NCBI RefSeq assembly: GCF_003993795.1
Contig: NZ_RWKV01000008.1
Coordinates: forward strand, 1,364,001-1,428,000
Direction of reading: 5' to 3'
Source: Aquabacter cavernae
GTDB lineage: Bacteria > Pseudomonadota > Alphaproteobacteria > Rhizobiales > Xanthobacteraceae
DNA length: 64,000 bases
The notes below the pieces were generated by a model. The model ran no database searches and was not told the origin of the DNA. It saw only the letters and a list, made by a program, of their open reading frames with translations. Both the position numbers and the translations under genes were made by a program. Position 1 is the stretch's first letter, and every line of letters begins with the position of its first letter. Shown here piece after piece: positions 1-9,209 of this stretch.

Positions 1-1815
1 GGCCGCCGCCATGCCCTGGCCGGTGGCCCATTCCGCGCCGTCCGGCGGCACACTCTCATCGCGGGCGAGAGCGGCTTCCACGAGATCCAGGCACTGGTCC
101 AGGCCGTAGCTGCCGAATTCCACGTCGTGGGGATGGTCCGAATAGGCCCTCATGGCATCGCCCGGGCGCACCACATTGAGCCGCCGCAGCTCGAACGGAT
201 CGACACCGATGGTGCGCGCCAGTTCGTCCAGCGCCGATTCCATGGCGAAGACGGTCTGGCTCAGCCCATAGCCCCGGAAGGCGCCGCTGGGCAGGGTGTT
301 GGTGTAGGCCGCAAAGCCGTCCACCTTCTTGTTGGGGCAGCGATAGAGCTGCAGCACCTCGTTGCAGCCATGGAACAGAGTGCCGACGCTGTGATTGCCG
401 TAGGCCCCCGCATCGCTCACCACGCGGATCTGCATGGCGGTGAGCGTCCCGTCGCGCCGGGCGCCGAGCATCACCCGCACGCGCACCGGATGGCGGCAGG
501 TGGCGGCCGTGAACTGCTCCTCGCGGGTGAATTCGTGCTTCACCTTGCGCCCGGTCTTGAGCACGGCGAGGGCGACGATGTCCTCGGTGAGCATCTCCTG
601 CTTGGCGCCGAAACCGCCGCCCACGCGCCCACAGGCCACGCGGACCAAAGCGGGGTCCAGCGAAAGCACGTCCGCCAGCGCGTTGCGGACCAGGAACGGA
701 ACCTGGGACGAGGTGCGCAGGGAGAGGGTGCCGTCCGCTTCCAGCCAGCCGATGCTCCCCAGGGTTTCCAGATGGCCGTGCTGGATGCGCTGGGAGGCAT
801 AATTGCCTTCATAGATGGCATCCGCCTCGGCAAAGCCTGCCTCCACGTCGCCCAGCATGCCGTGGACTTCCCCCACCACATTGCGCTCGGGTGCCCCGAT
901 GCGAGAGGTGGCGGGGTCCTTGTGGTGGAGAATGGGCGCGCCGGGCGCCATGGCGGCTTCCGGATCGAACACGGCGGGCAGGATCTCGTAATCCACCTTG
1001 ATGCGCCGGCACCCTTCCTCCGCCGCGCCCTCGCTCTCAGCCACCACGGCCGCCACGCGCTGGCCGACGAAGCGCACAACGTCGTCCAGGATGCGCAAAT
1101 CGTCCGGGTCGTCCTTCGAGACCTCGTGGCGCGCCGAGGAGAAGCAGGCTTGGGGCGCATCCGCATGGGTCAGCACGGCGATGACGCCGGGCACGTCATA
1201 CGCACCACTGGCATCGATGGCGCGGATGCGGGCGTGCGGATGAGGCGAGCGCAGGATCTTCAGATGCGCCGCATCGTCCACCGGAACGTCCATTGTGTAG
1301 CGGACGGCGCCCGTCACCACCGCATGGTTCGCCGGGTCGGGCAGGCTGACGCCGCAGGAGGGGGCGTCCTGCGGGGCTTGCTCCGTATGGGCGATGCCGT
1401 GCACCGCGTCCTCGACGGCGCGGTAGCCGCTACAGCGGCAGATATTGCCCTTCAGGGCGATGGGCAGGTCCGCCCGCTGGCCCTGGGTAAGGGCCGCCGT
1501 GGTCATGACCATGCCGGGCGTACAGAAGCCGCACTGGAAGCCCTGGGCGGCGATGAACGCCTCCTGGACGGGGTGAAGGCCATCCGCGCCGCGCATCCCC
1601 TCGATGGTGCGCACTTCCCGCCCTTTGGCGCGGAAGGCGGGAAAGATGCAGCTATGAACCGGCTCGCCGTCCACATGGACGGTGCAGGCGCCGCAATCGC
1701 CCGTGTCGCATCCCTTCTTCACGCCGAACCAGCCCTGGTCCCGCAGGAAGGTGCGCAGGCATTGGCCGGCACGGGGCGCGGCGTCGGTGGGGTGTCCGTT
1801 GATCGTGAGGGTCAT
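1..1815 (-). CDS. Molybdopterin-dependent oxidoreductase, xanthine dehydrogenase family, fused [2Fe-2S] and Mo subunits (partial)
   Basis: Read on the minus strand from an ATG at 1815; the frame stays open to the left edge, so the C-terminus is missing (605 codons seen). Residues about 1-145 are the two-cluster iron-sulfur module: Cys36, Cys41, Cys44 and Cys56 for the plant-ferredoxin-type cluster, and Cys95, Cys98, Cys126 and Cys128 (CGFCTPG and CRCSGY) for the second. From about residue 155 the protein continues directly into the molybdopterin large subunit (GRVGGGFGAKQE and FRGYGLSQ). In most bacterial relatives these are separate polypeptides. The start overlaps the FAD-subunit stop by ATGA, so the two are translationally coupled and form one hydroxylase. 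The substrate (purine, aldehyde or N-heterocycle) cannot be told from what is visible. Confidence 0.9.
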   Translation of the reverse strand, partial: MTLTINGHPTDAAPRAGQCLRTFLRDQGWFGVKKGCDTGDCGACTVHVDGEPVHSCIFPAFRAKGREVRTIEGMRGADGLHPVQEAFIAAQGFQCGFCTPGMVMTTAALTQGQRADLPIALKGNICRCSGYRAVEDAVHGIAHTEQAPQDAPSCGVSLPDPANHAVVTGAVRYTMDVPVDDAAHLKILRSPHPHARIRAIDASGAYDVPGVIAVLTHADAPQACFSSARHEVSKDDPDDLRILDDVVRFVGQRVAAVVAESEGAAEEGCRRIKVDYEILPAVFDPEAAMAPGAPILHHKDPATSRIGAPERNVVGEVHGMLGDVEAGFAEADAIYEGNYASQRIQHGHLETLGSIGWLEADGTLSLRTSSQVPFLVRNALADVLSLDPALVRVACGRVGGGFGAKQEMLTEDIVALAVLKTGRKVKHEFTREEQFTAATCRHPVRVRVMLGARRDGTLTAMQIRVVSDAGAYGNHSVGTLFHGCNEVLQLYRCPNKKVDGFAAYTNTLPSGAFRGYGLSQTVFAMESALDELARTIGVDPFELRRLNVVRPGDAMRAYSDHPHDVEFGSYGLDQCLDLVEAALARDESVPPDGAEWATGQGMAAA

Positions 1816-2642
1816 GCCCGGTCTCCCTCGTACAGCGCGTTCCGGATTTCCTCCGCCATGCGGACCGTCATGTGGCGCCGCCAGGCCGGGGCCCCGTGAA
1901 TGTCGTCATAGAAGCCTTCGGGCGGAATCCCCGCCTCCAGGCGGGCGCGCAGGGTCTGCGCGTCCGGCGCCTCGGGGAAATGGAATTGCAGCGGCCGGGG
2001 AACCGAGGCGGTGACGGCCAGCGTGAAGGCCCCACTCGTCCGGTCCCGCGTGCCGATGAGCAGCGCCGCCGACCGGCCATGGCGCGTGAGCGAGGCGCGG
2101 CGCATCTCGGCGCTGCGGGCAAGCACGGCGGCGGGAATGTGGATGCTGCGCAGGATCTCGCCGGGCCGCAGGGCATTCTGCCGGGGGCCGGTGATGAAAT
2201 CGAACAGAGAGACGCGACGGTCTGTCCCGTCCGGCGCCCAGAGGAGGCAGGTGGCCTCCAGCCCGGCGGACAGCGAGATCATGGGGCCGGCGGGGAGCGA
2301 CATGCACAAATTGCCGCCCACGGTGGCCATGTTCCACACCTTGAACGAGCCCATGAGGCAGCGGCAGCAGTCCGCCAGCAAATGCGCCGCGGGCCATTCG
2401 GCGGGCAGGTTCGCCGCATTCAGCTCCGCCAGGGTGCAGGTGGCGGCAATCTCCAGCCCCTCCGGGCTGACACGCAGCGGCTCCCAGCCGAGGGTGGACA
2501 GATCCACCAGCCGTCGCAGATGGGGCTGTGGTTCGGAAAAGAGCCAGGTGCCGCCGCCGACAAAGGCATCTCCCGGAGAAAAGGGGGGAATCTCGCCCCG
2601 TGCACCCGGCTGTTGCACATGCTCGATGGTATTGAGGTCCAT
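1812..2642 (-). CDS. FAD-binding subunit of xanthine dehydrogenase family oxidoreductase
   Basis: 276 aa, medium (CoxM/XdhB-like) flavin subunit that passes electrons between the [2Fe-2S] clusters and the external acceptor. An FAD-binding PCMH fold is indicated by VGGGTW near residue 30 and TVGGNLCMSLPAGPM near residue 122, the pyrophosphate-binding and flavin loops of the family. A purine-rich Shine-Dalgarno (GAGGGGGGAAAAG) precedes the ATG. It is the first gene of the pair and overlaps the fused Fe-S/Mo gene by four bases. It diverges from the amide hydrolase at 2769; the 126-bp gap between them holds an inverted repeat. Confidence 0.88.
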   Translation of the reverse strand: MDLNTIEHVQQPGARGEIPPFSPGDAFVGGGTWLFSEPQPHLRRLVDLSTLGWEPLRVSPEGLEIAATCTLAELNAANLPAEWPAAHLLADCCRCLMGSFKVWNMATVGGNLCMSLPAGPMISLSAGLEATCLLWAPDGTDRRVSLFDFITGPRQNALRPGEILRSIHIPAAVLARSAEMRRASLTRHGRSAALLIGTRDRTSGAFTLAVTASVPRPLQFHFPEAPDAQTLRARLEAGIPPEGFYDDIHGAPAWRRHMTVRMAEEIRNALYEGDRA

Positions 2643-2709
2643 CTTTTCCCCCCTCGCCGCAACACACTGGAAACCAGAAGCATTCTAAACGACTTAGCTT
2701 TGCCTGTGC

Positions 2710-2727
2710 ATCCCTCAATAGAGGGAT
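2710..2727. promoter_or_regulatory. Inverted repeat between divergent genes, possible operator
   Basis: ATCCCTC-AATA-GAGGGAT is a perfect 7-bp inverted repeat lying midway between the divergent xanthine-dehydrogenase-type operon and the exported hydrolase. It has no T-tract and faces two gene starts, so an operator is more likely than a terminator. The binding protein is unknown. Confidence 0.35.
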
Positions 2728-2768
2728 ATGGTTCCGGCCTGCAGTGAACTGCGTATAAGGAGAACGAC

Positions 2769-3881
2769 GTGCTCAATCGCATCATCCGGACGGGCGCTGC
2801 CGCCCTGGCGCTCGGCGCGGCCGTGCTGCTGCCGGTGCAGCAGGCCGCCGCCTGCACCTCCTTCCTGCTGAAGGCTGCCGACGGCGGCTTCGTCTATGGG
2901 CGCACCATGGAGTTCGGGCTGGCGCTCAACTCGCAGATCATCGTCGTGCCGCGCAACCTCGCCTATTCGGGCACCGGGCCGGACGGCAAGGCGGGAACGG
3001 GTCTGACCTGGACCACGAAATACGGCGTGGGTGGCGCCAACGCCTTCGGCCTGCCGGTCATCATGGACGGGGTGAACGAGGCGGGCCTCGCGGGCGGCAT
3101 CCTCTATCTGCCGGGCCTCTCGCTCTATCAGGACGTGCCGGCTTCGGAGGGCAAGACCTCCATCGCCGCCCATGAGGTGCTGACCTACGTGCTCACCAAT
3201 TTCGCCACCGTGGCGGAGGTGAAGACGGGGCTGCCGAAGATCAAGGTGAACCGGTCGGCCCTTGAGGCCCTCAAAATGCCCGTGCCCATGCACATCACGC
3301 TGCATGACGCCACCGGGGCGAGCCTCGTCATCGAATATATCGGCGGGGAACTCCAGCTCCACGACAACCCGACGACGGTCCTCACCAACGCGCCCGCCTT
3401 CGACTGGCATGTGGCCAATCTGGGCAATTACCTGTCCCTGTCGGCCTACAATCCTGAGCCCCTGAAGCTGGGCAGCCTCACCATCTCGCCGCCCTCCACG
3501 GGCGCCGGCGCGCCGGGCCTGCCGGGCGACATGTCCTCGCCCTCGCGCTTCGTGCGGGCGTTCCTGTATTCGCGGGCGGCGCCGGTCATGCCCACCACGG
3601 AGCAGGCCAGCAGCCTCGCCTTCCACATCCTCAACAATTTCGACATCTCGCCCGGCATCATCCGCACCTCGGCGGATTCGGCCACCGGCGGCGGGGTGAC
3701 GGGCATCGAGACCACGGAATGGACCTCCGTGGTGGATCTGAAGGCCAAGCGCTACACGATCCGCACCTATGACAACAGCCAGACCCGGGTGCTGGACCTC
3801 GCCAAGGCGCCGCTGGACGGGAAAGAGATCAAGACCTTCCCGCTGAACCAGCCGGCCACCGCGGTGGACATCCTGAAGTAA
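2769..3881 (+). CDS. Exported linear amide C-N hydrolase (choloylglycine hydrolase / penicillin V acylase family)
   Basis: 370 aa with a GTG start preceded by AAGGAG. A signal peptide covers residues 1-28 and ends AAA; the next residue is Cys29 in ACTSF. In this Ntn-hydrolase family the nucleophile is the N-terminal Cys exposed by removal of the leader, so signal cleavage here would also create the active site. The fold continues with GRTMEFG near residue 44 and a DGVNEAGLAGG segment near 100, both typical of the family. It should cleave linear amides in the periplasm (bile salts, penicillin V or N-acyl homoserine lactones in known members); the substrate is not predictable here. The gene stands alone and converges on the acyl-CoA synthetase. 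Confidence 0.85.
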   Translation: MLNRIIRTGAAALALGAAVLLPVQQAAACTSFLLKAADGGFVYGRTMEFGLALNSQIIVVPRNLAYSGTGPDGKAGTGLTWTTKYGVGGANAFGLPVIMDGVNEAGLAGGILYLPGLSLYQDVPASEGKTSIAAHEVLTYVLTNFATVAEVKTGLPKIKVNRSALEALKMPVPMHITLHDATGASLVIEYIGGELQLHDNPTTVLTNAPAFDWHVANLGNYLSLSAYNPEPLKLGSLTISPPSTGAGAPGLPGDMSSPSRFVRAFLYSRAAPVMPTTEQASSLAFHILNNFDISPGIIRTSADSATGGGVTGIETTEWTSVVDLKAKRYTIRTYDNSQTRVLDLAKAPLDGKEIKTFPLNQPATAVDILK

Positions 3882-3899
3882 GCAGGATCAGGCCTTGCC

Positions 3900-3930
3900 C
3901 AGCGGGGGATGTCCAAAACATTCCCCGCTG
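3900..3930. terminator. Hairpin between convergent genes, probable bidirectional terminator
   Basis: A 13-bp stem (3900-3912 with 3918-3930, one G-U pair) and a CCAAA loop lie in the 77-bp gap between two convergent stop codons. No T-tract follows on either strand, so intrinsic termination may be weak. Confidence 0.55.
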
Positions 3931-3958
3931 ACAGGCTCAGGCGTGGCGCGGGGCCGGA

Positions 3959-5557
3959 TCAGCCCAGCGCGCGCAATTCCCGTCGCAGAATCTTGCCCGT
4001 GGCGGTCATGGGCAATGTGTTCGTGAAGGCGACGTGGCGGGGATATTCGTGGGCGGACAGGCGCTCGCGCACATGCTGCTGGATCTCGGCGGCGAGCCCA
4101 TCGGAACCTTCAAAACCGTCCTTCAGCACCACCCAGGCTTTCACCGCCTCGGTGCGCACCGGGTCCGGTATGCCCACCACCGCCACCAAAGCGACGGCCG
4201 GGTGCTTCAGGATGCAGTCCTCGATCTCCCCCGGCCCGATGCGGTAGCCGGCCGAGGTGATCACGTCGTCCGAGCGGCCCACATACCAGAGATAGCCTTC
4301 CTCGTCCGTGCGCCCCATGTCGCCGGTCAGCAGGAAATCGCCCGCATATTTGTCCCGCGTGGCGGCGGGGTTGCGCCAATATTCCAGCATCATCACGGGA
4401 TCGCCGCGCCGGATGCCGATATGGCCCTCCGCGCCCGTGGGCAGCGGGTTGCCCTCATCGTCCACGACGCGCACGTCATGGCCCGGAATGGGCTTGCCCA
4501 TGGCGCCGGGGCGGATGGGGAAATAGCTGGAATTGGAGCCCACCACGAGGTTGCACTCGGTCTGCCCGTAGATCTCACGGGCCTCCACCCCAAGCCGATC
4601 CTTCACGAAGGCGCCCAGCTCCGCACCCAGCGTCTCGCCGCCCGTGAGCAGCGAGCGCAGGACGAGGCCGGGATGGCGCACATCCGCCTGTCGCATGAGC
4701 TTGAGGGCGGTGGGCGGCAGGAAGACGTTGCGCACCTTGTGGCGCGCCATGAGGTCCATGGCGGCGTCGGGGGCGAACTTCTTCGCCCGGTGGGCGAGCA
4801 CCGGCACGCCCAGATAGAGGGTGGGGAACAGCACGTCGAACAGGCCGCCGATCCAGGCCCAGTCGGCGGGCGTCCAGTGCAGGTCGCCGGGCTGGGGCAT
4901 GCCCTCATGGATGAAGGTGATGCACGGCAGATGGCCCAGCAGGATGCGGTGCCCGTGAAGCGCCCCCTTGGGGTTTCCCGTGGTGCCCGAGGTGAAGATG
5001 ATAATGGCCGGATCGTCCGGGCCCGTATCCACCGGCGTGAAGCGGTCCGAAGCCAGCGCCAGGGCGGCGTCGAAGGAGAGCGCACCGCCCGTATCCGCGC
5101 CGATGACATAGACATGGGTAAGATCGGGCAGATGGTCGCGCACGCGGGCGAGCTTGGCGAGGCCGGGCAGGTCCGTGACCAGCGCCTTCGCTCCTGAGGC
5201 ACCCAGCCGGTATTCCAGCGCCTCGTCGCCGAACAAGGTGAAGAGCGGCACCGAGACGAGGCCCGCCTTGAACGCGGCGAGATGCGCGATGGCGGTTTCC
5301 GGCGCCTGGGGCAGGAACACGCCCATCCGGTCGCCCCGCTGCAGACCGGCGGCGACCAGCACATTGGCGAAACGGTTGGTGAGGCGGGAGAGGTCCTCGA
5401 AGGAATAGCGGCGCTCGGTGCCGTCCTCCTCCTCGAAGATCAGGGCCGGCTTGCCCGCGCCGGTGGCATGGGCATCGGTGCAGGCGACGCCGATATTCAG
5501 CCGCTCCGGGATGTTCCAGCGGAAGGCGCGGATCAGGTCGTCATAGGCGTCGGCCAT
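3959..5557 (-). CDS. Acyl-CoA synthetase (AMP-forming), medium-chain/ACSM-like
   Basis: 532 aa from the ATG at 5557, chosen because GAGGAA lies at proper spacing and the MADAYDDL start fits the family. An in-frame start 26 codons upstream lacks a ribosome site. Adenylate-forming signature IIIFTSGTTGNPKG, YGQTE motif, GDMGRTDEEGYLWYVGR hinge and the C-terminal PMTATGKILRRELR with the catalytic Lys are all present, so the two-step reaction (acyl-AMP, then acyl-CoA) should be intact. The length matches acetyl/medium-chain acyl-CoA synthetases. The acyl substrate is not predictable. It lies alone between convergent and co-directional neighbours. Confidence 0.88.
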   Translation of the reverse strand: MADAYDDLIRAFRWNIPERLNIGVACTDAHATGAGKPALIFEEEDGTERRYSFEDLSRLTNRFANVLVAAGLQRGDRMGVFLPQAPETAIAHLAAFKAGLVSVPLFTLFGDEALEYRLGASGAKALVTDLPGLAKLARVRDHLPDLTHVYVIGADTGGALSFDAALALASDRFTPVDTGPDDPAIIIFTSGTTGNPKGALHGHRILLGHLPCITFIHEGMPQPGDLHWTPADWAWIGGLFDVLFPTLYLGVPVLAHRAKKFAPDAAMDLMARHKVRNVFLPPTALKLMRQADVRHPGLVLRSLLTGGETLGAELGAFVKDRLGVEAREIYGQTECNLVVGSNSSYFPIRPGAMGKPIPGHDVRVVDDEGNPLPTGAEGHIGIRRGDPVMMLEYWRNPAATRDKYAGDFLLTGDMGRTDEEGYLWYVGRSDDVITSAGYRIGPGEIEDCILKHPAVALVAVVGIPDPVRTEAVKAWVVLKDGFEGSDGLAAEIQQHVRERLSAHEYPRHVAFTNTLPMTATGKILRRELRALG

Positions 5558-5676
5558 GGCTGTTTCCTCGAAGGGCGTCGTTCTTCGGACGCGGCTCTCA
5601 AGGAAACAATCGAACGTTTTATTCCTGCCCGTCAAGCGGGATCAGACCGGCAGGCCCGATCTTTCCCGCGCGCCCC

Positions 5677-6357
5677 TCAGGCCACAAGACCCAGGGCGTT
5701 GGCGGCGCCGTCGCGGATGGCGCGGATGTTCGTACGGTAGCCCTCGATGCCGCCCTTGAACACGGCCGAGCCTGCCACCAGAACGTCGGCGCCCGCCTTG
5801 GCGCAGAGCGCGCCGGTCTGCGGGTTCACGCCGCCATCCACCTCAATGCGGATGTCGCGGCCGCGCACCATGTCGCGGATGCGGGAGATCTTGGGCAGCA
5901 CTTCGGGAATGAAGGCCTGCCCGCCAAAGCCCGGATTGACGCTCATCACGCAGATGAGGTCCACCTTATCGAGCACATATTCGAGGCAGCTCTCATGGGT
6001 GGCGGGATTGAGCGCCACGCCCGCCTTCTTGCCGAGCCCCCGGATCACCTGGAGGCAGCGGTCGAGATGGTCGGTGGCTTCCACCTGCACGGTGATGATG
6101 TCCGAGCCCGCCGCCGCGAACGCCTCCAAATAGGCCTCCACGGGGGAGATCATCAGGTGGGTGTCGAAGGTCTTGTCCGTATAGCGGCGCAGCGACTTGA
6201 TGATGTCCGGGCCGAAGGTGATGTTGGGCACGAAATGGCCGTCCATCACGTCGAGATGGATATAATCCGCCCCAGCCGCCGCCACGTCGCGCACCTCTTC
6301 GCCGAGGCGCGAGAAATCGGAGGCGAGGATGGAAGGGGCGATCAGGGGCAAGGTCAT
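5677..6357 (-). CDS. rpe: Ribulose-phosphate 3-epimerase
   Basis: 226 aa TIM-barrel enzyme that interconverts ribulose 5-phosphate and xylulose 5-phosphate in the pentose phosphate and Calvin cycles. APSILASDF at the N-terminus, [24 protein letters not shown] and EVDGGVNP carry the conserved metal and phosphate-binding residues. The start at 6357 is preceded by GGAGAG; the open frame extends 22 codons further upstream but without family similarity. No other Calvin-cycle gene is adjacent, so this may be the housekeeping copy and not a cbbE. Confidence 0.95.
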   Translation of the reverse strand: MTLPLIAPSILASDFSRLGEEVRDVAAAGADYIHLDVMDGHFVPNITFGPDIIKSLRRYTDKTFDTHLMISPVEAYLEAFAAAGSDIITVQVEATDHLDRCLQVIRGLGKKAGVALNPATHESCLEYVLDKVDLICVMSVNPGFGGQAFIPEVLPKISRIRDMVRGRDIRIEVDGGVNPQTGALCAKAGADVLVAGSAVFKGGIEGYRTNIRAIRDGAANALGLVA

Positions 6358-6474
6358 GGCGGGTCTCTCCGTCGGCGGCGCTTCTATAGCAGATCGGGCG
6401 GCGGTTTTGAGGCGCGCCGTCATGCGCTGCGCACATGGAGCATGCGCATGCCCCCGTGCGGCGCCATGGCTGGA

Positions 6475-6759
6475 TCAGCCCGCCGGATCGAGCGGCGCGG
6501 TGCCGGAGGGGCGGCCGTCCGCATCGCGGGTGATCATGTCCACCCGGGCCTCGGCTTCCTTCAGCAGCGCGTCGCAGCGCGCCCGCAGGGCCTCGCCCCG
6601 CTCATAGATGGCGATGGATTCCTCCAGCGGCACATTGCCCGCCTCCAGGCGCTGGACGATGGTCTCCAGCTCCGCCAGCGCAGCCTCGAAGGAGAGGCCC
6701 GAGATATCCGGCGCGGCGGGCCGGGCGGCGTCCTTAGCGGTCTTGGCTGTCTCGGCCAT
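6475..6759 (-). CDS. xseB: Exodeoxyribonuclease VII small subunit
   Basis: 94 aa. The segment LSFEAALAELETIVQRLEAGNVPLEE and the following helix RGEALRARCDALLKEAE match the two-helix hairpin of XseB, which binds the XseA large subunit to form the single-strand nuclease exoVII. The start at 6759 has GGAAGG upstream and gives a protein of family length; an open frame 57 codons longer upstream is not homologous. It is divergent from hisZ. xseA is not nearby. Confidence 0.92.
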   Translation of the reverse strand: MAETAKTAKDAARPAAPDISGLSFEAALAELETIVQRLEAGNVPLEESIAIYERGEALRARCDALLKEAEARVDMITRDADGRPSGTAPLDPAG

Positions 6760-6928
6760 GGGCGTGTCCTTCCTTGCGTCGGCAATCCGCGAATCTGCCG
6801 CACCATAGCCGATCCGCCCCGCGCATCGAACCCAAGCGGGCAGGCCCCGCGCGCATTGACGCTTCCATCCGGGGCCATGGCGCACTAGAACCCGCGCGGA
6901 CCCACCCGGAACCCGTCTGGACCTTTCC

Positions 6929-8077
6929 ATGTCTCCCGCGGCGATGAGCCCCCTCCCCCGGCGCGATGCGCGCGCTTTGGACGAAGCCCTCCTGTCCCGC
7001 TTCGCGGATGCCGGCTTCGCGCGGGTCGATCCCCCGATCCTGCAGCCCGCCGACGTGTTCCTCGATCTGTCCGGCGAATCGATCCGCCGCCGCCTTTATC
7101 TCACCACCGATGCTGAAGGCGCCGAATTGTGCCTGCGGCCGGACCTGACCATTCCCGTGGCGCGCGAAGTGCTGGCGGCCCGCATGCCCCTGCCCGCCGC
7201 GGTCAGCTATCTCGGCCCGGTGTTCCGGTTCCGTGGCGAGGGCACCGGCGAGTTCCGCCAGGCGGGCGTCGAATCCTTCGGGCGCGCCGACACGGAAGCG
7301 GCAGACGCGGAGATCCTCGCCCTCGGCCTTGAAACCTGCGCCATCTATAATCTGCCCGCCCCGCAGATCCGCCTGGGCGATGTGGGCCTGTTCGGCGCGC
7401 TGCTGGATGCGCTGCCGCTGGCTCCCGCCTGGCGCCGCCGCCTCATGAAGGATTTCGGCCAGGGGCGCCTGGATGCCGACCTCCAGCGCATCAGCGCCGA
7501 GCGCACCGGCAACGGCACCGGCCATGCGGGCGTGCTCAACGCCCTGGCGGGCTCGGACCCGGAAGGCGCCCGCGCGCTGGTGACGGACCTCCTGTCCATC
7601 GCCGGCATCACCACGGTGGGCGGGCGCAGCGTCTCGGAGATCGCGGCGCGCTTCCTGGAACAGTCGGCGCTGGACGCGGGCAACAGCCTGCCGCCCGAGA
7701 CCAGCCTGTTCCTGTCGCGCTATCTCGCCATTGCCGGCGACCCCGACGATGCCTCGGCCCGCATCCGGGCGCTCACGCGGGAGGCGGGGCTCGTCATCGA
7801 TGCCGCGCTCGATGCCTTCGACCGGCGCTCCGGCTTCCTGACCACGCGCGGCATCAGCCTGTCGGACGTGGCCTTCTCCACCGCCTTCGGCCGCCCGCTG
7901 GATTATTACAGCGGCATGGTCTTCGAGCTGCACGATCCCTCCGGGCGGGTCAACGGCCCGCTGGTGGCGGGCGGGCGCTACGATCCGCTCCTGCCGCGCC
8001 TCGGCGCGCCGCAGCCCATCCCGGCCGTGGGCCTTGCTGCGTGGCTGGAACGTCTTGCCGTGGTGGAGGGCGCGTGA
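6929..8077 (+). CDS. hisZ: ATP phosphoribosyltransferase regulatory subunit
   Basis: 382 aa, a catalytically inert histidyl-tRNA synthetase paralogue that assembles with HisG to catalyse and regulate the first step of histidine synthesis. Class II synthetase core features remain: [30 protein letters not shown] and [10 protein letters not shown]. The start is either 6929 or the second ATG at 6944; neither has a strong ribosome site. It is coupled to hisG through a TGATG overlap. hisS, often next to hisZ in related bacteria, is not here. Confidence 0.93.
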   Translation: MSPAAMSPLPRRDARALDEALLSRFADAGFARVDPPILQPADVFLDLSGESIRRRLYLTTDAEGAELCLRPDLTIPVAREVLAARMPLPAAVSYLGPVFRFRGEGTGEFRQAGVESFGRADTEAADAEILALGLETCAIYNLPAPQIRLGDVGLFGALLDALPLAPAWRRRLMKDFGQGRLDADLQRISAERTGNGTGHAGVLNALAGSDPEGARALVTDLLSIAGITTVGGRSVSEIAARFLEQSALDAGNSLPPETSLFLSRYLAIAGDPDDASARIRALTREAGLVIDAALDAFDRRSGFLTTRGISLSDVAFSTAFGRPLDYYSGMVFELHDPSGRVNGPLVAGGRYDPLLPRLGAPQPIPAVGLAAWLERLAVVEGA

Positions 8078-9057
8078 TGAGCGAGACCCTGATTCTCGCC
8101 GTGCCCTCCAAGGGACGGCTCCAGGAGAATGTGAACGCCTTCTTCGCCCGCGCGGGCATGTCGCTGGTCCAGGCGCGCGGCGCGCGGGACTATCGCGGCG
8201 CGCTGAACGGCGTGGACGGCGTGGAGGTGGCTTATCTCTCCGCCTCCGAGATCGCCGGCGCCCTTGCGGCGGGCACCGCCCATGTGGGCGTCACCGGAGA
8301 GGATCTGGTGCGGGAGAACATCCCCCATGCGGACAGCCGCGTGGCGCTGCTGGAGAAGCTGGGCTTCGGCCATGCCAATGTGGTGGTGGCGGTTCCCCAG
8401 GCCTGGATCGACGTGCGCTGCATGGATGATCTGGACGACGTGGCGGGCCATTTCCACAGCCGCACCGGGCGGCGCATCCGCGTCGCCACCAAATATGTGA
8501 ATCTCACCCGCGCCTTCTTCGCGCGGCACGGCATTGTGGATTACCGCATCGTGGAAAGCGCGGGCGCCACCGAGGGCACGCCCGCGTCTGGCTCGGCCGA
8601 GCTGATCGTGGACATCACCACCACCGGCTCGACGCTCGCCGCCAACGCCCTGAAGGTGGTGGATGACGGGGTGATCCTGAAGTCGGAAGCGAATCTCGTC
8701 GCCTCCCTCACCGCGCCCTGGACCATCGGCGCGCGCACCGCCGCCCGCGCCATGTTCGACCGCATGGCGGCCGAGCGCCGCGCGCGCACAATGCGCGAAG
8801 TGCGCACCCGCTTCACCCGCGCCGATGCGGGCCTCGTGGAGCGGGCGGTGCAAGACTTCCGCTGCGTCGCCCCGTTCGGCGGGCCCACCTCCTCGGGCAT
8901 GCTGACCCTGCATTGCCCGCCGGACACGCTGCACGCGCTGGCGGTGTTCCTGCGCGGCCACGGCGCCAGCATGGTGACGGTGGGGGCGATCGAATACGTC
9001 TTCGCCTCCGACAATCCGCTCTACGAGATGCTGGAGGCGCGCCTTTCGGGGCGCTGA
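8077..9057 (+). CDS. hisG: ATP phosphoribosyltransferase catalytic subunit
   Basis: 326 aa. It catalyses ATP + PRPP to phosphoribosyl-ATP, the committed histidine step. The N-terminal VPSKGRLQE and the PRPP loop [19 protein letters not shown] are clear. The start overlaps the hisZ stop by one base, which fixes it against a longer in-frame reading. The protein is much longer than the roughly 200-230-residue short HisG usually paired with HisZ, with about 100 extra C-terminal residues; some alphaproteobacterial HisG proteins have this size. Confidence 0.95.
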   Translation: MSETLILAVPSKGRLQENVNAFFARAGMSLVQARGARDYRGALNGVDGVEVAYLSASEIAGALAAGTAHVGVTGEDLVRENIPHADSRVALLEKLGFGHANVVVAVPQAWIDVRCMDDLDDVAGHFHSRTGRRIRVATKYVNLTRAFFARHGIVDYRIVESAGATEGTPASGSAELIVDITTTGSTLAANALKVVDDGVILKSEANLVASLTAPWTIGARTAARAMFDRMAAERRARTMREVRTRFTRADAGLVERAVQDFRCVAPFGGPTSSGMLTLHCPPDTLHALAVFLRGHGASMVTVGAIEYVFASDNPLYEMLEARLSGR

Positions 9058-9059
9058 AG

Positions 9060-9126
9060 CTGGGCCGCGCCGTTGCTCCGCACATTTTTTTGCGCTGCGG
9101 CGCCCAGGTCCCGCTTTTTTCTTCGG
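9060..9126 (+). terminator. Probable hisG terminator region
   Basis: Starting just after the hisG stop, CTGGGC (9060-9065) pairs with GCCCAG (9102-9107), and T-runs occur inside the loop (about 9085-9091) and just after the stem (9115-9120). The stem is interrupted, so efficiency is uncertain. Confidence 0.4.
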
Positions 9127-9162
9127 TAGCCGGGTGAAAGCGGGCGCAAGCCGTCCTATAAG

Positions 9163-9194
9163 CCAGGACCGGGCGCGTCCCGCGCCAGTCCTGG
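9163..9194 (+). promoter_or_regulatory. Leader hairpin upstream of mdh
   Basis: Arms 9163-9177 and 9181-9194 form an almost perfect 14-bp stem (one bulge and one mismatch) with a TCC loop, ending 15 bp before the mdh start codon and just before its ribosome-binding segment. It could influence translation or message stability, or could be an operator. Function is inferred from position only. Confidence 0.35.
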
Positions 9195-9209
9195 CCTTGG
9201 AGCTTTTAC

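Noticed and set aside
127-1899. A 590-codon plus-strand frame at the left edge
   Set aside because: The minus strand encodes the Cys motifs and Mo-binding motifs of a xanthine-dehydrogenase-family protein through the same region; the plus frame is its shadow.
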